Shown: piece after piece, positions 1 through 9,434 of the stretch | How the letters are laid out: each line of letters starts with the position of its first letter | Numbering within the stretch: position 1 is the stretch's first letter | DNA from: Przewalskia tangutica | Taxonomy: Eukaryota > Streptophyta > Magnoliopsida > Solanales > Solanaceae | Reading direction: 5' to 3' | Assembly: GCA_029844215.1 (NCBI GenBank) | Contig: CM056726.1 | Location: 80,777,548-80,841,547, forward strand | Length of the DNA stretch: 64,000 bases | The notes under the pieces: model-generated | The model's database searches: none | What the model was told of the DNA's origin: nothing | The model's input: only the letters and a program-made list of their open reading frames with translations | Made by a program: the position numbers and the translations under genes

Positions 1-277
1 GGAAGTGTTCGAGTGTACGAGGAGGGTACGACGAGTAAGAGAATAGAAGTGATCATTACTTTTGTGAAGTAAATGTGCGAAGGGAATATCTTTTAGACCT
101 TGGGTGGGAGCTTTTGTGATGTTAGAGGTGATTCCTCGTGGACTTGGATTTAAGTATTTGCGCGTGTTGTATTGTGGCCATGTGTGGCATTTGCAAACTG
201 TTTAAGTTATGAGGAACTTTATCGTTATCTGCCTTGAGAAGGAACATTTGGGACGAATGTTTCTAAGGAGGGGAGAA
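1..277 (+). mobile_element. Element A, 3' end of internal region (partial)
   Basis: This is the last part of the internal region of an LTR retrotransposon whose 5' side lies outside the window. It resembles 8728-9033 of element B and the segment before the 3' LTR of E (45150-45341), including the phrases around cgaggagggtacgacga and gccatgtgtggcattt. No open frame of note is present, so it is read as 3' untranslated sequence. It ends in a hairpin and polypurine tract directly before an LTR start, which fixes orientation as plus. Confidence 0.8.
243..277 (+). promoter_or_regulatory. Hairpin plus polypurine tract, element A
   Basis: Arms 243-250 and 254-261 pair around a GGA loop (one G-U pair). 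The purine run aaggaggggagaa (265-277) follows and abuts the LTR. In LTR retrotransposons this tract primes plus-strand DNA synthesis. The same hairpin-tract pair occurs before the 3' LTRs of B, E, H and J. Confidence 0.75.
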
Positions 278-775
278 TGTTAGACCCCGTATTTCCAGAG
301 TATGTATGTGAGGACGTACGTACATTTTTACAAACCCTAATTAGGTTAAGGATGAAATTGTGAACTTTCGACGGAAAAGATTCCGAACCTTGTGAAGGAA
401 ATTCTACGTTTTTAATATTTTAACCGATTACGGATTTTTCCGAGAGACGAAATATTTTGGACCAATAGGAGGGAGACATGTGTCACCCTTAGTTGGCATG
501 GGTTGGACGAAAATGTTGGCCAAGTGGACAAGGTCAAATGGTCAAGTCTTGGAAGATATTTCTTTGGGTGAGTGGGGGTAGGTAGGGAAGGTTGTGGACG
601 TTTTTTGGTGCTAATGGAAGGCCACATGGCTCTTTGTTGTGGGGGACATATGTCCCAAGGTTGTGGTGGACATATGTCCCAACATTGTGGTGGACACTTG
701 GTTGGAAGACATCATTCTTCACATGGATCCAAATCTTCACCCTCCATTTGTTTTAATCTTGGCCCTTGGTGGTTC

Positions 776-782
776 TATAAAT
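776..782 (+). promoter_or_regulatory. TATA box of LTR A
   Basis: TATAAAT preceded by a C and followed by a run of C, about 500 bases into the LTR. The motif tataaatacccc recurs in the other plus-strand LTRs of this group at 390-420 bases from their starts, so it is a credible core promoter for the full-length transcript. Confidence 0.6.
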
Positions 783-2261
783 ACCCCTTGTGTGCAAGAC
801 TTATTCTTCATCCACACTTGAGAAATTCCAAGGCAAAATCCCTCCCTCCCTTTTAGTAGTTCTCGTCCAAGCTCCCCCTCCCCCTTTGTGAAGCCCTCGG
901 CCGAAACCCCCCCCTTTCCTAGTTGTTCTCGTTGAAATACCCCCCCCCCCCCTTGGTTGAAAAATATTCTCCAAGTATTGTTATTATTCCAAAATACCTT
1001 AGCCCAAATCCCTTGTAGTATTCCAAAGTTACCTCTATACTAAAAGCCCGGAAAATACTACTATACTTCCTTAAGTCACTACACGAAACCCTAGGGAAAA
1101 TCTTCATAGTTGGTTGAAGTATTAAGTAGAAGTTTTGTAGAACTTCTAAGGGTTTCTTGGAGCAAATTGGAGCGTACATAATAGGAGCTAAACGTTGTTC
1201 AGGATCGACATTTTAACTTGGATAATTTTGGGCTTATCGAGGTAAATAATCTTTGTCCTTCTATTGTAATTGGAAATTACATACTGTAGTAGTATAGAAA
1301 TGAGTATAAGATATATAGAAGGATTGTATAAGAGGAGAGAATTGAATTGTACTTACATAGGACTGTATTTACAGTAGACTTGTGTAGTTTGTCGGGTAGG
1401 GAGGTGCTGCCCAATTTTCCGTAGAAGTAAGAACCTTCTGCTTAGAATATTCTACAGAGTAGTCTAGACGTTGATAGACGTATTTGACTATTATAGGTTG
1501 ATACTCTGCGCGCCACATATTCGACTTGGCAGGTGGATTTCGCCGAGGAGGTATGTGATTCTTCCTATCCTCTTGAGCATGATATTTTGATAAATATATA
1601 TAGTACGGTAGACGTACGTGGGTTAACTGAAAATGGTTTTACTTCGATGTCTTTTGACTTGAGTTTTAAATAATAAGAATCTTGAAGTATTTCAAAAGAA
1701 GTATGAATCGTTTTTGAAAGAAGAGTAATACTTAGTTTTAAAAGCTTAAGAGTTATACTAGCTTTATGGGAAGTTAGGTATAACGACTTAAGAGAGAAAA
1801 AGGAACGGTTTACTTAATTGTTTATGAAAGCCTTGTATTGATTTCGGAAATGAGAATAAGCATCGAACAAACCACTGCAGCGCTAATAAAGGAAAATGTA
1901 TTGAATAATTAATTATATTAAAACCAGTAGAAACCTCCATCTGCATAGAAGCTAAGATAAGACAAAATTGCATTACATCCCCTAGATCATGGCTGCTTTA
2001 ATAAGATTGTTATAAACAAGAATAAACTACTCACATATAAGATATATGTTACTCAATTTTGTTAAAAGAAGAAATTACGTTGTTAAGTGATTAGGACTAT
2101 GAACTATGAAATCTTTCGAAAATAAGAAACTTAAGTATGTTAAAAACATGCAACTTGAACTTTTGGAAAAGAATGTTGTTACTTGACCTTAAAAAGGGAA
2201 AATGTGTTGATTTAAAATGAAGGCATGGTATTATCTTAATCTGTCTTAAAAGAGAATTTAA

Positions 2262-2735
2262 ATGTTATGGCCGATTCTATACCGAGTCCATGGGATGGAC
2301 CGGGAATGTATTCCACCCGATTCTATACCGAGTCCATGGGATGGACCGGGAATGTATTCCACACGATTCTATACCGAGTCCATAGGATGGGACCGAATGT
2401 ATTCCACACGATTCTATACCGAGTCCACGGGACGGACCAGAATGTATTCCACACGATTCTATACCGAGGCCATGGGATGGACCGGGAATGTAGTCCCCAC
2501 GATTCTATACCGAGTCCATGGTATGGACCGGGAATGTTTTCCTCCCGATTCTATACCGAGTCCATGGATGGGCCAGAATGTATTCCACACGATTCTATAC
2601 CGAGTCCATGAGATGGACCGGGAATGTATTCCACACGATTTGGCACCGAGTCCATGAGATGGGCCGGGAATGTATTCCATACGATCCGACACCGAGTCCA
2701 CGAGATAGGCCGAGACATGTTATACGTATCACACG
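2262..2735 (+). repeat. Tandem repeat cassette in LTR A, about 46-bp unit, about 10 copies
   Basis: Each unit reads roughly gattctataccgagtccatg, then a ggatggaccgggaatgtattcc segment with small changes. The array is followed at about 2748 by the conserved phrase ctgccggcagtgaggaagg, which follows the repeat cassette in other LTRs here. The unit shares accgagtcc with the cassette of E, but the rest differs. Confidence 0.85.
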
Positions 2736-3733
2736 ATTTATACCTAGACTGCCGGCAGTGAGGAAGGAGTTCCACGGGCATGAGGGATGACTTTGAGTGT
2801 GTGAGTCCCTGACTTGACATGACTGCTTTTATGTTGTGAACTGTAGTTTTATTATCATACATGTCTCCTGTTTTATTTTAGACTGTTATGATTTCGTTCT
2901 GATATTTCCGCCACATACTTGGTACTGTTATCTTGACCTCCGGGGCTGCGTTCATCTGCCGCAGTAGAGGTACATCGGTTGTGGATCCTCACCATAGGAT
3001 CACGATTCAGCGTATTGGAAGCTCCGTTTCTCCGGAGGCTTATCTTTTGGTATGTTTCCCTGAGTTATAGGTTCTTGTACATTCAGGGGTATGGCGGGGC
3101 CCTGTCCCGTCATAGTTGTTGTTATAACATTCTTAGAGGTCTGTAGTACTGTTGTGGGCAGGTTTGTAAAAGGGATGTAACTATTCAAACATTTATATAT
3201 ATATGCCGAAAGACAACTTTTCTCAGATAAACTGTTTCTCACTTCATATTGTTTCATGTCTTGTTTTATATTACGCTGGTTACTCTGATGTATGTCTACT
3301 TGGGTGCCCGGGTAAGGCACGATTCACGCCCGTTCGGTCGTGGTATTATACCTCGTATTTCGAGTATGTGCGTGAAGGCGTCGTCGAAAGTTTAAGCCTT
3401 AAGGTAGACAAGGTTCGAAATTTGTGCACAACCCCCGAAAAGAGTCGTTTTCCGACGAAACGTTTTACAAACTTTGCGAAGGGAAAATTCCGGCTATGTC
3501 ATTTATTATTTTTGCGGATTTTTCCGAGAGATGAAATACGTTGGACCAACGGGAGGGTGACACTTGTCACCCTCATTGGACGGCAACATGGGCAAAAGTG
3601 GGACGATTTTCTTGGCTTTTCTTTAGTCAAGGTTAGGTAGGATATTTTGTGTAGTAGATGGATAAGGGCACATGGATGAATCCTTACCCTACACTTGCAT
3701 GGCACTTGGCTTCATCTTGGCCATTGGTTGGCC

Positions 3734-3740
3734 TATAAAT
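3734..3740 (+). promoter_or_regulatory. TATA box of B 5' LTR
   Basis: TATAAAT followed by a C run, 390 bases into the LTR. A C-rich leader follows at 3805-3930. Confidence 0.6.
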
Positions 3741-5649
3741 ACCCCCCTAACTTGAAGGTTTTCTTCATCCACAAAATCATTTCTCCAAGTCTTGAAAATC
3801 TCTCCCCCTCTCTTGAAGTGTTTCGTCCAAACACTCTCCCTCCCCCTTGAGCAAGGCCTGGCTGAAACACCCCTCTTTCCCCCTCTAGCCTAGTGGCTTC
3901 GGCCGAGTACACCACCCCCCCCCCCCCCCGGTAGAAAGTTGTCTTCCAAGTATAGTTACTATTCCTAAATACCCTAGCCCAAATCCCTTTTAGTACTTAA
4001 GTAGAAGTTGTGAAAAACTTCTAAGGGTTTCTCGGAGCGTGCAATTAGGAGCTAAACCTTGCTCAGGATCGACGTTTATACATGGATAATTTTGGGCTTA
4101 TCGAGGTAAATACTACTATCCTTCTGTTATAATTGGAATTACATACTGTAGTAGTATAGAAATGAATATAAGACGTATAAGGATGGTATAAAAGAAGAGA
4201 ATTGAATTGATATCACATCAGAAGAATATTAAAAAAGAAGATTTACATAGGATTTGTATTCTGATGGTCGGGTGTAGTTGTGGGTAGGGAAGTGCTGCCC
4301 AATTTTCTGTAGAATAAAGGAATCTGTATCTAAAAGTATTTTTACAGAATAGTATAGACGTTGATAGACTCTTATGACCGATATAGGTTGAAGTACTGCG
4401 AGTAGCGTATTCTACTCGAAGGGTGGAAAAGGATAGCAGGATTACAGTACTTTGGAGCTATTTGCTAATAGTCGTTAATCGTCGCGAGGTATGTGATTCT
4501 TCCTATCCTCTTGAGCATGATATTTTAAAAGAATATAAATAGTACGGTAGACGTACGTGTGTTAACTGAACGTAGTTTTACGGCAATGTCTTTTGACTTA
4601 AGCCTGAATAATAAGAATCTTGAAGTATTTCAAAAGAATTAAGAAACCTTTTTGAAAGAAGAGTAATGCTTGGTTTTAAAAGCTTAAGAATTATACTAGC
4701 TTTATGGGAAGTTAGGTATAACGACTTAAGAGAGATAAAAAGAATAGTTTATTAATTTTAGAAGTTAAGAGACTTGATCTTAAAAGATAAGAGACTTGAC
4801 TTAAATGAATTAATATGAATTTTGTGTGAAACCTCATTCGTGAGTAATGAGTACTTGGTTTTTTAAAAGGAATAATGTTTTACTGATTTCGGAAATCAGA
4901 ATAAGTATCGAACAAACCACTGCAGCGTTAATAAAGGGAAATGTTCTGACTAATTAAGTATTATTAAAACCAGTAGAAACCTCCATCTGCATAGAAGCTA
5001 AGATGAGACAAAATGATATTACACATGGCTGCTTTAATAAGATTGTTATAAACAAGAATAACCTACTCACACATAAGGCATATGTTTCTCAAATTGTTTT
5101 AAAGGAGAATTATATTTATTAAGTGATTAAAACTATGAACTACGAAACATTTCGAAAATGAGAAACTTGAGCATTTGAAATTAGGCAAACTTGAACGTTT
5201 GGAAAATAATGTCGTTACTTGATTTTACAAAGGGAAGTGTTTTGGTTTACTTAACAATGTTAGTCACTCTATTTTTATACTACGGGTATCGGGTGACCTT
5301 TGTAAAAGAAATGGATCTTTAAAAGGAATTTAACGTACGTAGTACTTTAGGGTTAAAACCCGGACTTTGACATAAAATGAAAGTACCTTGAGTTGTGTAT
5401 AACTTGCCTATGCTTGTTGTTGTGTAACTTGCCTATGCTTGTTGTGATAGCCTTTGTTGTGCAAGAATTGTGTTTCTATACTACCGCGTCTCTCGATGGA
5501 GGGCCGGTTGACTTGTTGAGAACTTACTTGGGCGTGCAAGCGGTGCGGAAGATTCCACGTATGCTTCCATTATTATTGTTACATGGGCATGTCTACACCG
5601 ATGATGGATTCTGGGCATGTGACCATTATGGTTATTTATGGCGAAATAT

Positions 5650-6010
5650 CGTGACTTACGATTGTGATCGGGTGCATAGCTTTGTTTACTTGCCGTCGAC
5701 ACGTGGCGGTGGATCCGTATAGGTTATTGCACTTGCCACGTGTCAGCTTCGCGGCGAAGTATCGTGACTTACGGTTGTGATCTGGTGTTTAGCCTGGTTA
5801 CTTGCCCCCGTCATCTGCGTGGCGCTGGGAGGATCTGGTGGAGGCTATTGCACTTGCCACGTGTCAGCTTTGCGAGTCAGTGTTTGGATGAAGCTTTGTG
5901 ACTTACGGTTGTGATCTGGTGCATATCCTGGTTACTTGCCCCCGTCAGCTACGTGGCGTTGGGAGGATTTGGTGGAGGCTATCGCACTTGCCACGTGTCA
6001 GCTTCATGTT
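5650..6010 (+). repeat. Tandem repeat cassette in B 5' LTR, about 120-bp unit, 3 copies
   Basis: Three imperfect units each start gtgacttacg(g/a)ttgtgatc, contain ttacttgcc and ccgtca, and end gcacttgccacgtgtcagct. The cassette lies between the tctctcgatggagggccgg phrase and the conserved distal part of the LTR. It is the counterpart of 11364-11715 in the 3' LTR. Confidence 0.75.
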
Positions 6011-6726
6011 ATGATTATTTCCCGTACGGTCTTTCTATGACACAGGTGGGACCTGATGTTCAGGTGTACTTCTTGGTGTTATCATATCATGATCGCCGTG
6101 AGGAAAGGTATTCCACGGGCATGATTGATGTTGTGGCGTGAGACCCATAGTTATATTTGAGTAATGACTTGGGCGTGAGTCCACGACTTGATATAATTGT
6201 TTATATGTGTGTCTTGTAGTTTGGTTATCATACATGTCTCCGCTTTATATAGACTATTATGATTTCATTCTGATATTTTGATTTCACATACTTGGTACTG
6301 TTATCGACCTCGCCGGCTGCGTTCATCCGCAGTAGAGGTACATCACGTCGATCCCGCTATAGGATCACATTTCAGCGTATTGGGAAGCTCCGTTCCTTCG
6401 GAGGCTTATCTTTTGGTATGTTACCCTGAGTCTGTAGGTTCTTGTACATTCAGGGGTATGGCGGGGCCCTGTCCCGTCATAGTTATTGAAAAAAATCTTA
6501 GAGGTCTGTAGCACTGTTGTGGGCAGGGTTGTAAGGATTGTAACTATTTAAATGTCGATATTTATATATTTGCAGAAAGGCAACCGTTTTGGTTGACCTA
6601 TTTTCTTTTATCTTGATCCATATCTAATTGTATGTTTAAGTTTTTATTTCATTGGTTTTCTCGATGTTGTATCACTAGGGTGCGGGGTAAGGCACGATCC
6701 ACGGGCCCGGTTGGTCGTGACAAAAG

Positions 6727-6737
6727 TGGTATCGAGC
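6727..6737 (+). promoter_or_regulatory. Primer binding site, element B (one base short)
   Basis: tggtatcgagc lies 4 bases after the LTR end. Intact copies in this window (C, D, H, K) read tggtatcagagc, which matches the 3' end of plant initiator-Met tRNA. Here CAG has become CG. The same loss is seen in E and J. Confidence 0.8.
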
Positions 6738-6780
6738 GATTAGTCTCGGAAAGTGTCTGCACCGTGTCTAGTAGAGTCTT

Positions 6781-6814
6781 GATTATCGATGTGTTGTGCA
6801 CCACATCTATAATC
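6781..6814 (+). other. Leader hairpin with palindromic loop, element B
   Basis: Outer arms gattat/ataatc (6781-6786, 6809-6814) and inner arms gatgtg/cacatc (6788-6793, 6802-6807) enclose the loop tt-gtgcac. The six-base palindrome gtgcac (6796-6801) could pair between two RNA copies. The inner arm is a perfect match here and in J with a different base pair, which supports a real stem. The role as a dimerisation or packaging site is inferred from retroviral leaders. Confidence 0.6.
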
Positions 6815-6922
6815 GAGAGGCTGAGACATTTAGGATTGGTTTCCATTCTTCTCATTCTGAGATCGTGCCTTAGAGCTGTGTGATAAGTTGGACCCCTCTG
6901 ACGTATTTCGTTTTTACCAGTT

Positions 6923-8100
6923 ATGCCTCCGCGTAAGGCAACCCGGGCCCATAAGGGCAAGCGGCGAAGGAGGCTGCGAGTAAGCAGTGGCGATCTCTAC
7001 GAGACCACGATTCGAGCCTCCATCCACGATGCGGAAGCGAGAGAGATGGTTACAGAGTTGGCGATTATTGGCGGGGTTGTAGCGGACTTGAGGATAGGTG
7101 GGCCAGCGGTTCGATAACCATGGTTCACCCTAGATCGAGATAGTTTGAGGCTACGGGATTTTACGAGTTGTAGCGCCCGAGTTTTATGGGTCGAGGCACG
7201 GGATGATCTGCGAGTTCATCCGACCGTTACTGAATCATGAGAGTGATCAGGCATCGGAGACCGAGTCGGTGGTCTAGGTTCGCATCGGCCGCGTGATACC
7301 GCGATCGGGTTTGATTCGTGGGAGCCGTCGGGAGAGAATGCACTTCCGGTATATGGGACGAGTTCTCGAGGCATTTCTTGCACATTTCTTGCCTCGCAGA
7401 TGAGAGGGCTCGGGTAAACAATTTTTGTGTTGCGTAAGCGAGCGTCGTTCGGTTGGAGTACAATGTGGAGTTCGACTCATTGGCACGTGCGTCTCGCGTT
7501 AGTAGCTAGTATGGAGGATCGAGTGCACCGATATGTTACTGTGGCTCGATGATTACCTAGCGAAGTTGTTCGGGTGTAGCTCTTGTAGGGCATGGACATT
7601 GCCGCATCTGAGCTTATGCACTTGGATGTGAGCGGAGAGATCGACGGAATGGCCGAGATCGCGAAGAGGCGAGAACAGCGTGGTCCTTTGGTGACTTTCG
7701 AGGCGGCGCCTCGTGGCGAGCGATTATGCGCCTCCGCGATGCAAATGGTCCCCCACCGTCGTCGGGACGTTTGGGATATTCAGGAGTAGGTCAGGGCTCC
7801 CATGTTTCGGATTTTCAGGGGAGTAGAAGTGCTCGCCAGATGAGGCCACCCGTATCTCAGTGTGGCCGTTGTGGTAAAGTCCATAGGGGGGAATGTAAAT
7901 GCTGGTTTGGGAGATTGCTATACTTGCGGCCAGCAGGCCATTTGGAAGGCTGTCCAGGCCGAGTAGCATGGTGGGATAGCATGAACTACTAGATCAGTTG
8001 CGGGTTCTTCACCTTCCATAGCTAGGCAGGATGTTCATACACCGGCAGGCCACGGTAGAGGTCGCGGTGGAAGTTCCCAGCTTTAGCGGTCCTTTGAACC
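6923..8100 (+). pseudogene. gag: gag of element B, frameshifted
   Basis: Gag is the structural polyprotein that forms the virus-like particle and binds the RNA. The start MPPRKATRAHKGKRRRR, about 200 bases after the LTR, is shared with gag of E, J and K. Capsid traces can be followed through several frames (LRLRDF near 7145, RVHRYV near 7527, a MDIAASELMHLD segment near 7592). The zinc-knuckle region at 7858-7960 has CGRCGKVHRGEC followed by a CYTCGQQ/GHLEGC knuckle split by a frameshift. The reading frame breaks many times, so no full protein is possible as written. Coding resemblance stops near 8100 at SSQL and FEPP, just before where a protease would begin. Some breaks may be consensus errors. 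Confidence 0.8.
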
Positions 8101-8109
8101 GCCTATTTT

Positions 8110-8720
8110 TCAGGTATATCCTTAACCCTCTAGAGATTTGTATGTATTGATGTTATGATGATGTGTTTAGTGTTATGTTCGGATAGCTTTGTGCTAAAAT
8201 GTGATTTAGAAGCCTGGTTAGTGAAAAGGGTAAGCCTGGGGGTGAGAAAATGATGAACCTTAGAATATTACAGTTGAGACCTTAGATGTAAGGCCGTCTT
8301 GAGTACAAGATTTTGCGGGTGATCTTTGTCAGAATGTATAAGTATACATGGAGTAATTTTGGGAAAATTCCTTGGGTAGTTTAAAATAGAAGTGGTAGCT
8401 TTCATGACCTGTATAGGTAAGATTGTTCCGGATCGGGGAACAAGAGCTTGATGCGTTAAGTGGGTCGGGTTGGGGCCATGTTGCGGGTCAACCCGTAGCC
8501 CGGTTTGGGGTTGGGTCAGTTCGAGGTGGTCCCGCCAGGTGGTAGGGTCACGAGGGCGCCAGGCCCAAGTTTAGATGACCATCGTATGAATTCGTGGATG
8601 CGTTGGACCTGAATCGGTTCGTGAAGGCCGGGAATGGCCTTAGAGGAAAGTGAAGCTAGTAAGATGACCAGGTTTGGAGGTAGTGACTCCAAGGTTTTGT
8701 ATGGCGTTGGTCAAGTGTGG
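8110..8720 (+). mobile_element. Conserved non-coding module in place of pol, element B
   Basis: Begins with caggtatatccttaaccctc and contains gaccttagatgtaaggc, ttgttccggatcggggaaca, gggtcaaccc and ccgccaggtggtagggtca. The same order of blocks occurs in element E at 44066-44570, and a relic of the gggtcaacc part occurs in C near 12475-12500 on the minus strand. No coding frame or pol homology is visible. It replaces PR-RT-RH-IN between gag and the 3' untranslated segment. Confidence 0.7.
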
Positions 8721-8998
8721 TACGTATACTAGGAAGAGTTCGCGTGTTCGAGAAGGGTACGACGAGAAAGGAAAGAAGTGAACTTGTGCTGAAAGATGGA
8801 AGTAATCATTTTTGTGAAATGAATGTGCGAAGGGAGTATCCTTTGGATCAGAAGCGAGAGTTGGTACTGTTTTGCATCGTCGAGGTGATTCCTCGTTGGC
8901 TTGGATTTAAGTATTTGAGCGTGTTATTACGTGACCGTATGCGGCGTTTGCAAACCGTTAAGCTATGAGGAACTTGATCGTTATTTGTCTTGAGAAGG

Positions 8999-9033
8999 AA
9001 CATTCGGGACGAATGTTTCTAAGGAGGGGAGAA
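8999..9033 (+). promoter_or_regulatory. Hairpin plus polypurine tract, element B
   Basis: Perfect 8-bp arms aacattcg (8999-9006) and cgaatgtt (9010-9017) flank a GGA loop. The tract aaggaggggagaa (9021-9033) then abuts the 3' LTR. Confidence 0.8.
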
Positions 9034-9427
9034 TGTTATACCCCGTATTTCCAGAGTATGTACGTGAAGACGTACGTACGAAAGTTTAAGCCTTAAGGTA
9101 GGCAAGGTTCGAAATTTGTGCACAACCCCCGAAAAGAGTCGTTTTCCGACGAAACGTTTTACAAACTTTGCGAAGGGAAAATTCCGGCTATGTCATTTAT
9201 TATTTTTGCGGATTTTTCCGAGAGATGAAATACTTTGGACCAACGGGAGGGTGACACTTGTCACCCTCATTGGACGGCAACATGGGCAAAAGTGGGACGA
9301 TTTTCTTGGATTTTCTTTAGTCAAGGTTAGGTAGGATATTTTGTGTAGTAGATGGATAAGGGCACATGGATGAATCCTCACCCTACACTTGCATGGCACT
9401 TGGCTTCATATTGGCCATTGGTTGGCC

Positions 9428-9434
9428 TATAAAT
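9428..9434 (+). promoter_or_regulatory. TATA box of B 3' LTR
   Basis: TATAAAT followed by C run at the same offset as in the 5' LTR (394 bases). In a 3' LTR it would read outward into the A terminus and element C. Confidence 0.5.

Larger units (their letters stand above)
278..3343 (+). mobile_element. Element A, 3' LTR (interrupted 6 bases from its end by B)
   Basis: The LTR starts TGTTAGACCCCG next to a polypurine tract. It carries a TATA box at 776, C-rich runs at 850-960, the conserved GTTATAC/GTATAAC pair at 1752-1784, and a tandem-repeat cassette at 2262-2735. It runs to ggtcgtg near 3342, where element B begins. The missing terminus is found after B at 12444-12449. Total length is about 3.07 kb. 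The ORFs in it, such as those across the repeat block, are by-products of repetition and not genes. Confidence 0.85.
3344..6722 (+). mobile_element. Element B, 5' LTR
   Basis: Runs from tattatacctcg (canonical TG changed to TA) to tcgtgaca, with the primer site 4 bases beyond. Length is about 3.38 kb. It matches 9034-12443 throughout, including the TATA region, the 4690-4722 inverted pair, the repeat cassette and the ctgcgttcat segment near 6317. Confidence 0.85.

Noticed and set aside
2262..2657. ORFs of 131 and 114 codons across the A repeat array, which look like repetitive proteins
   Set aside because: They arise because the 46-bp unit lacks stops in some frames. Several frames on both strands are open equally, and the region is LTR sequence.
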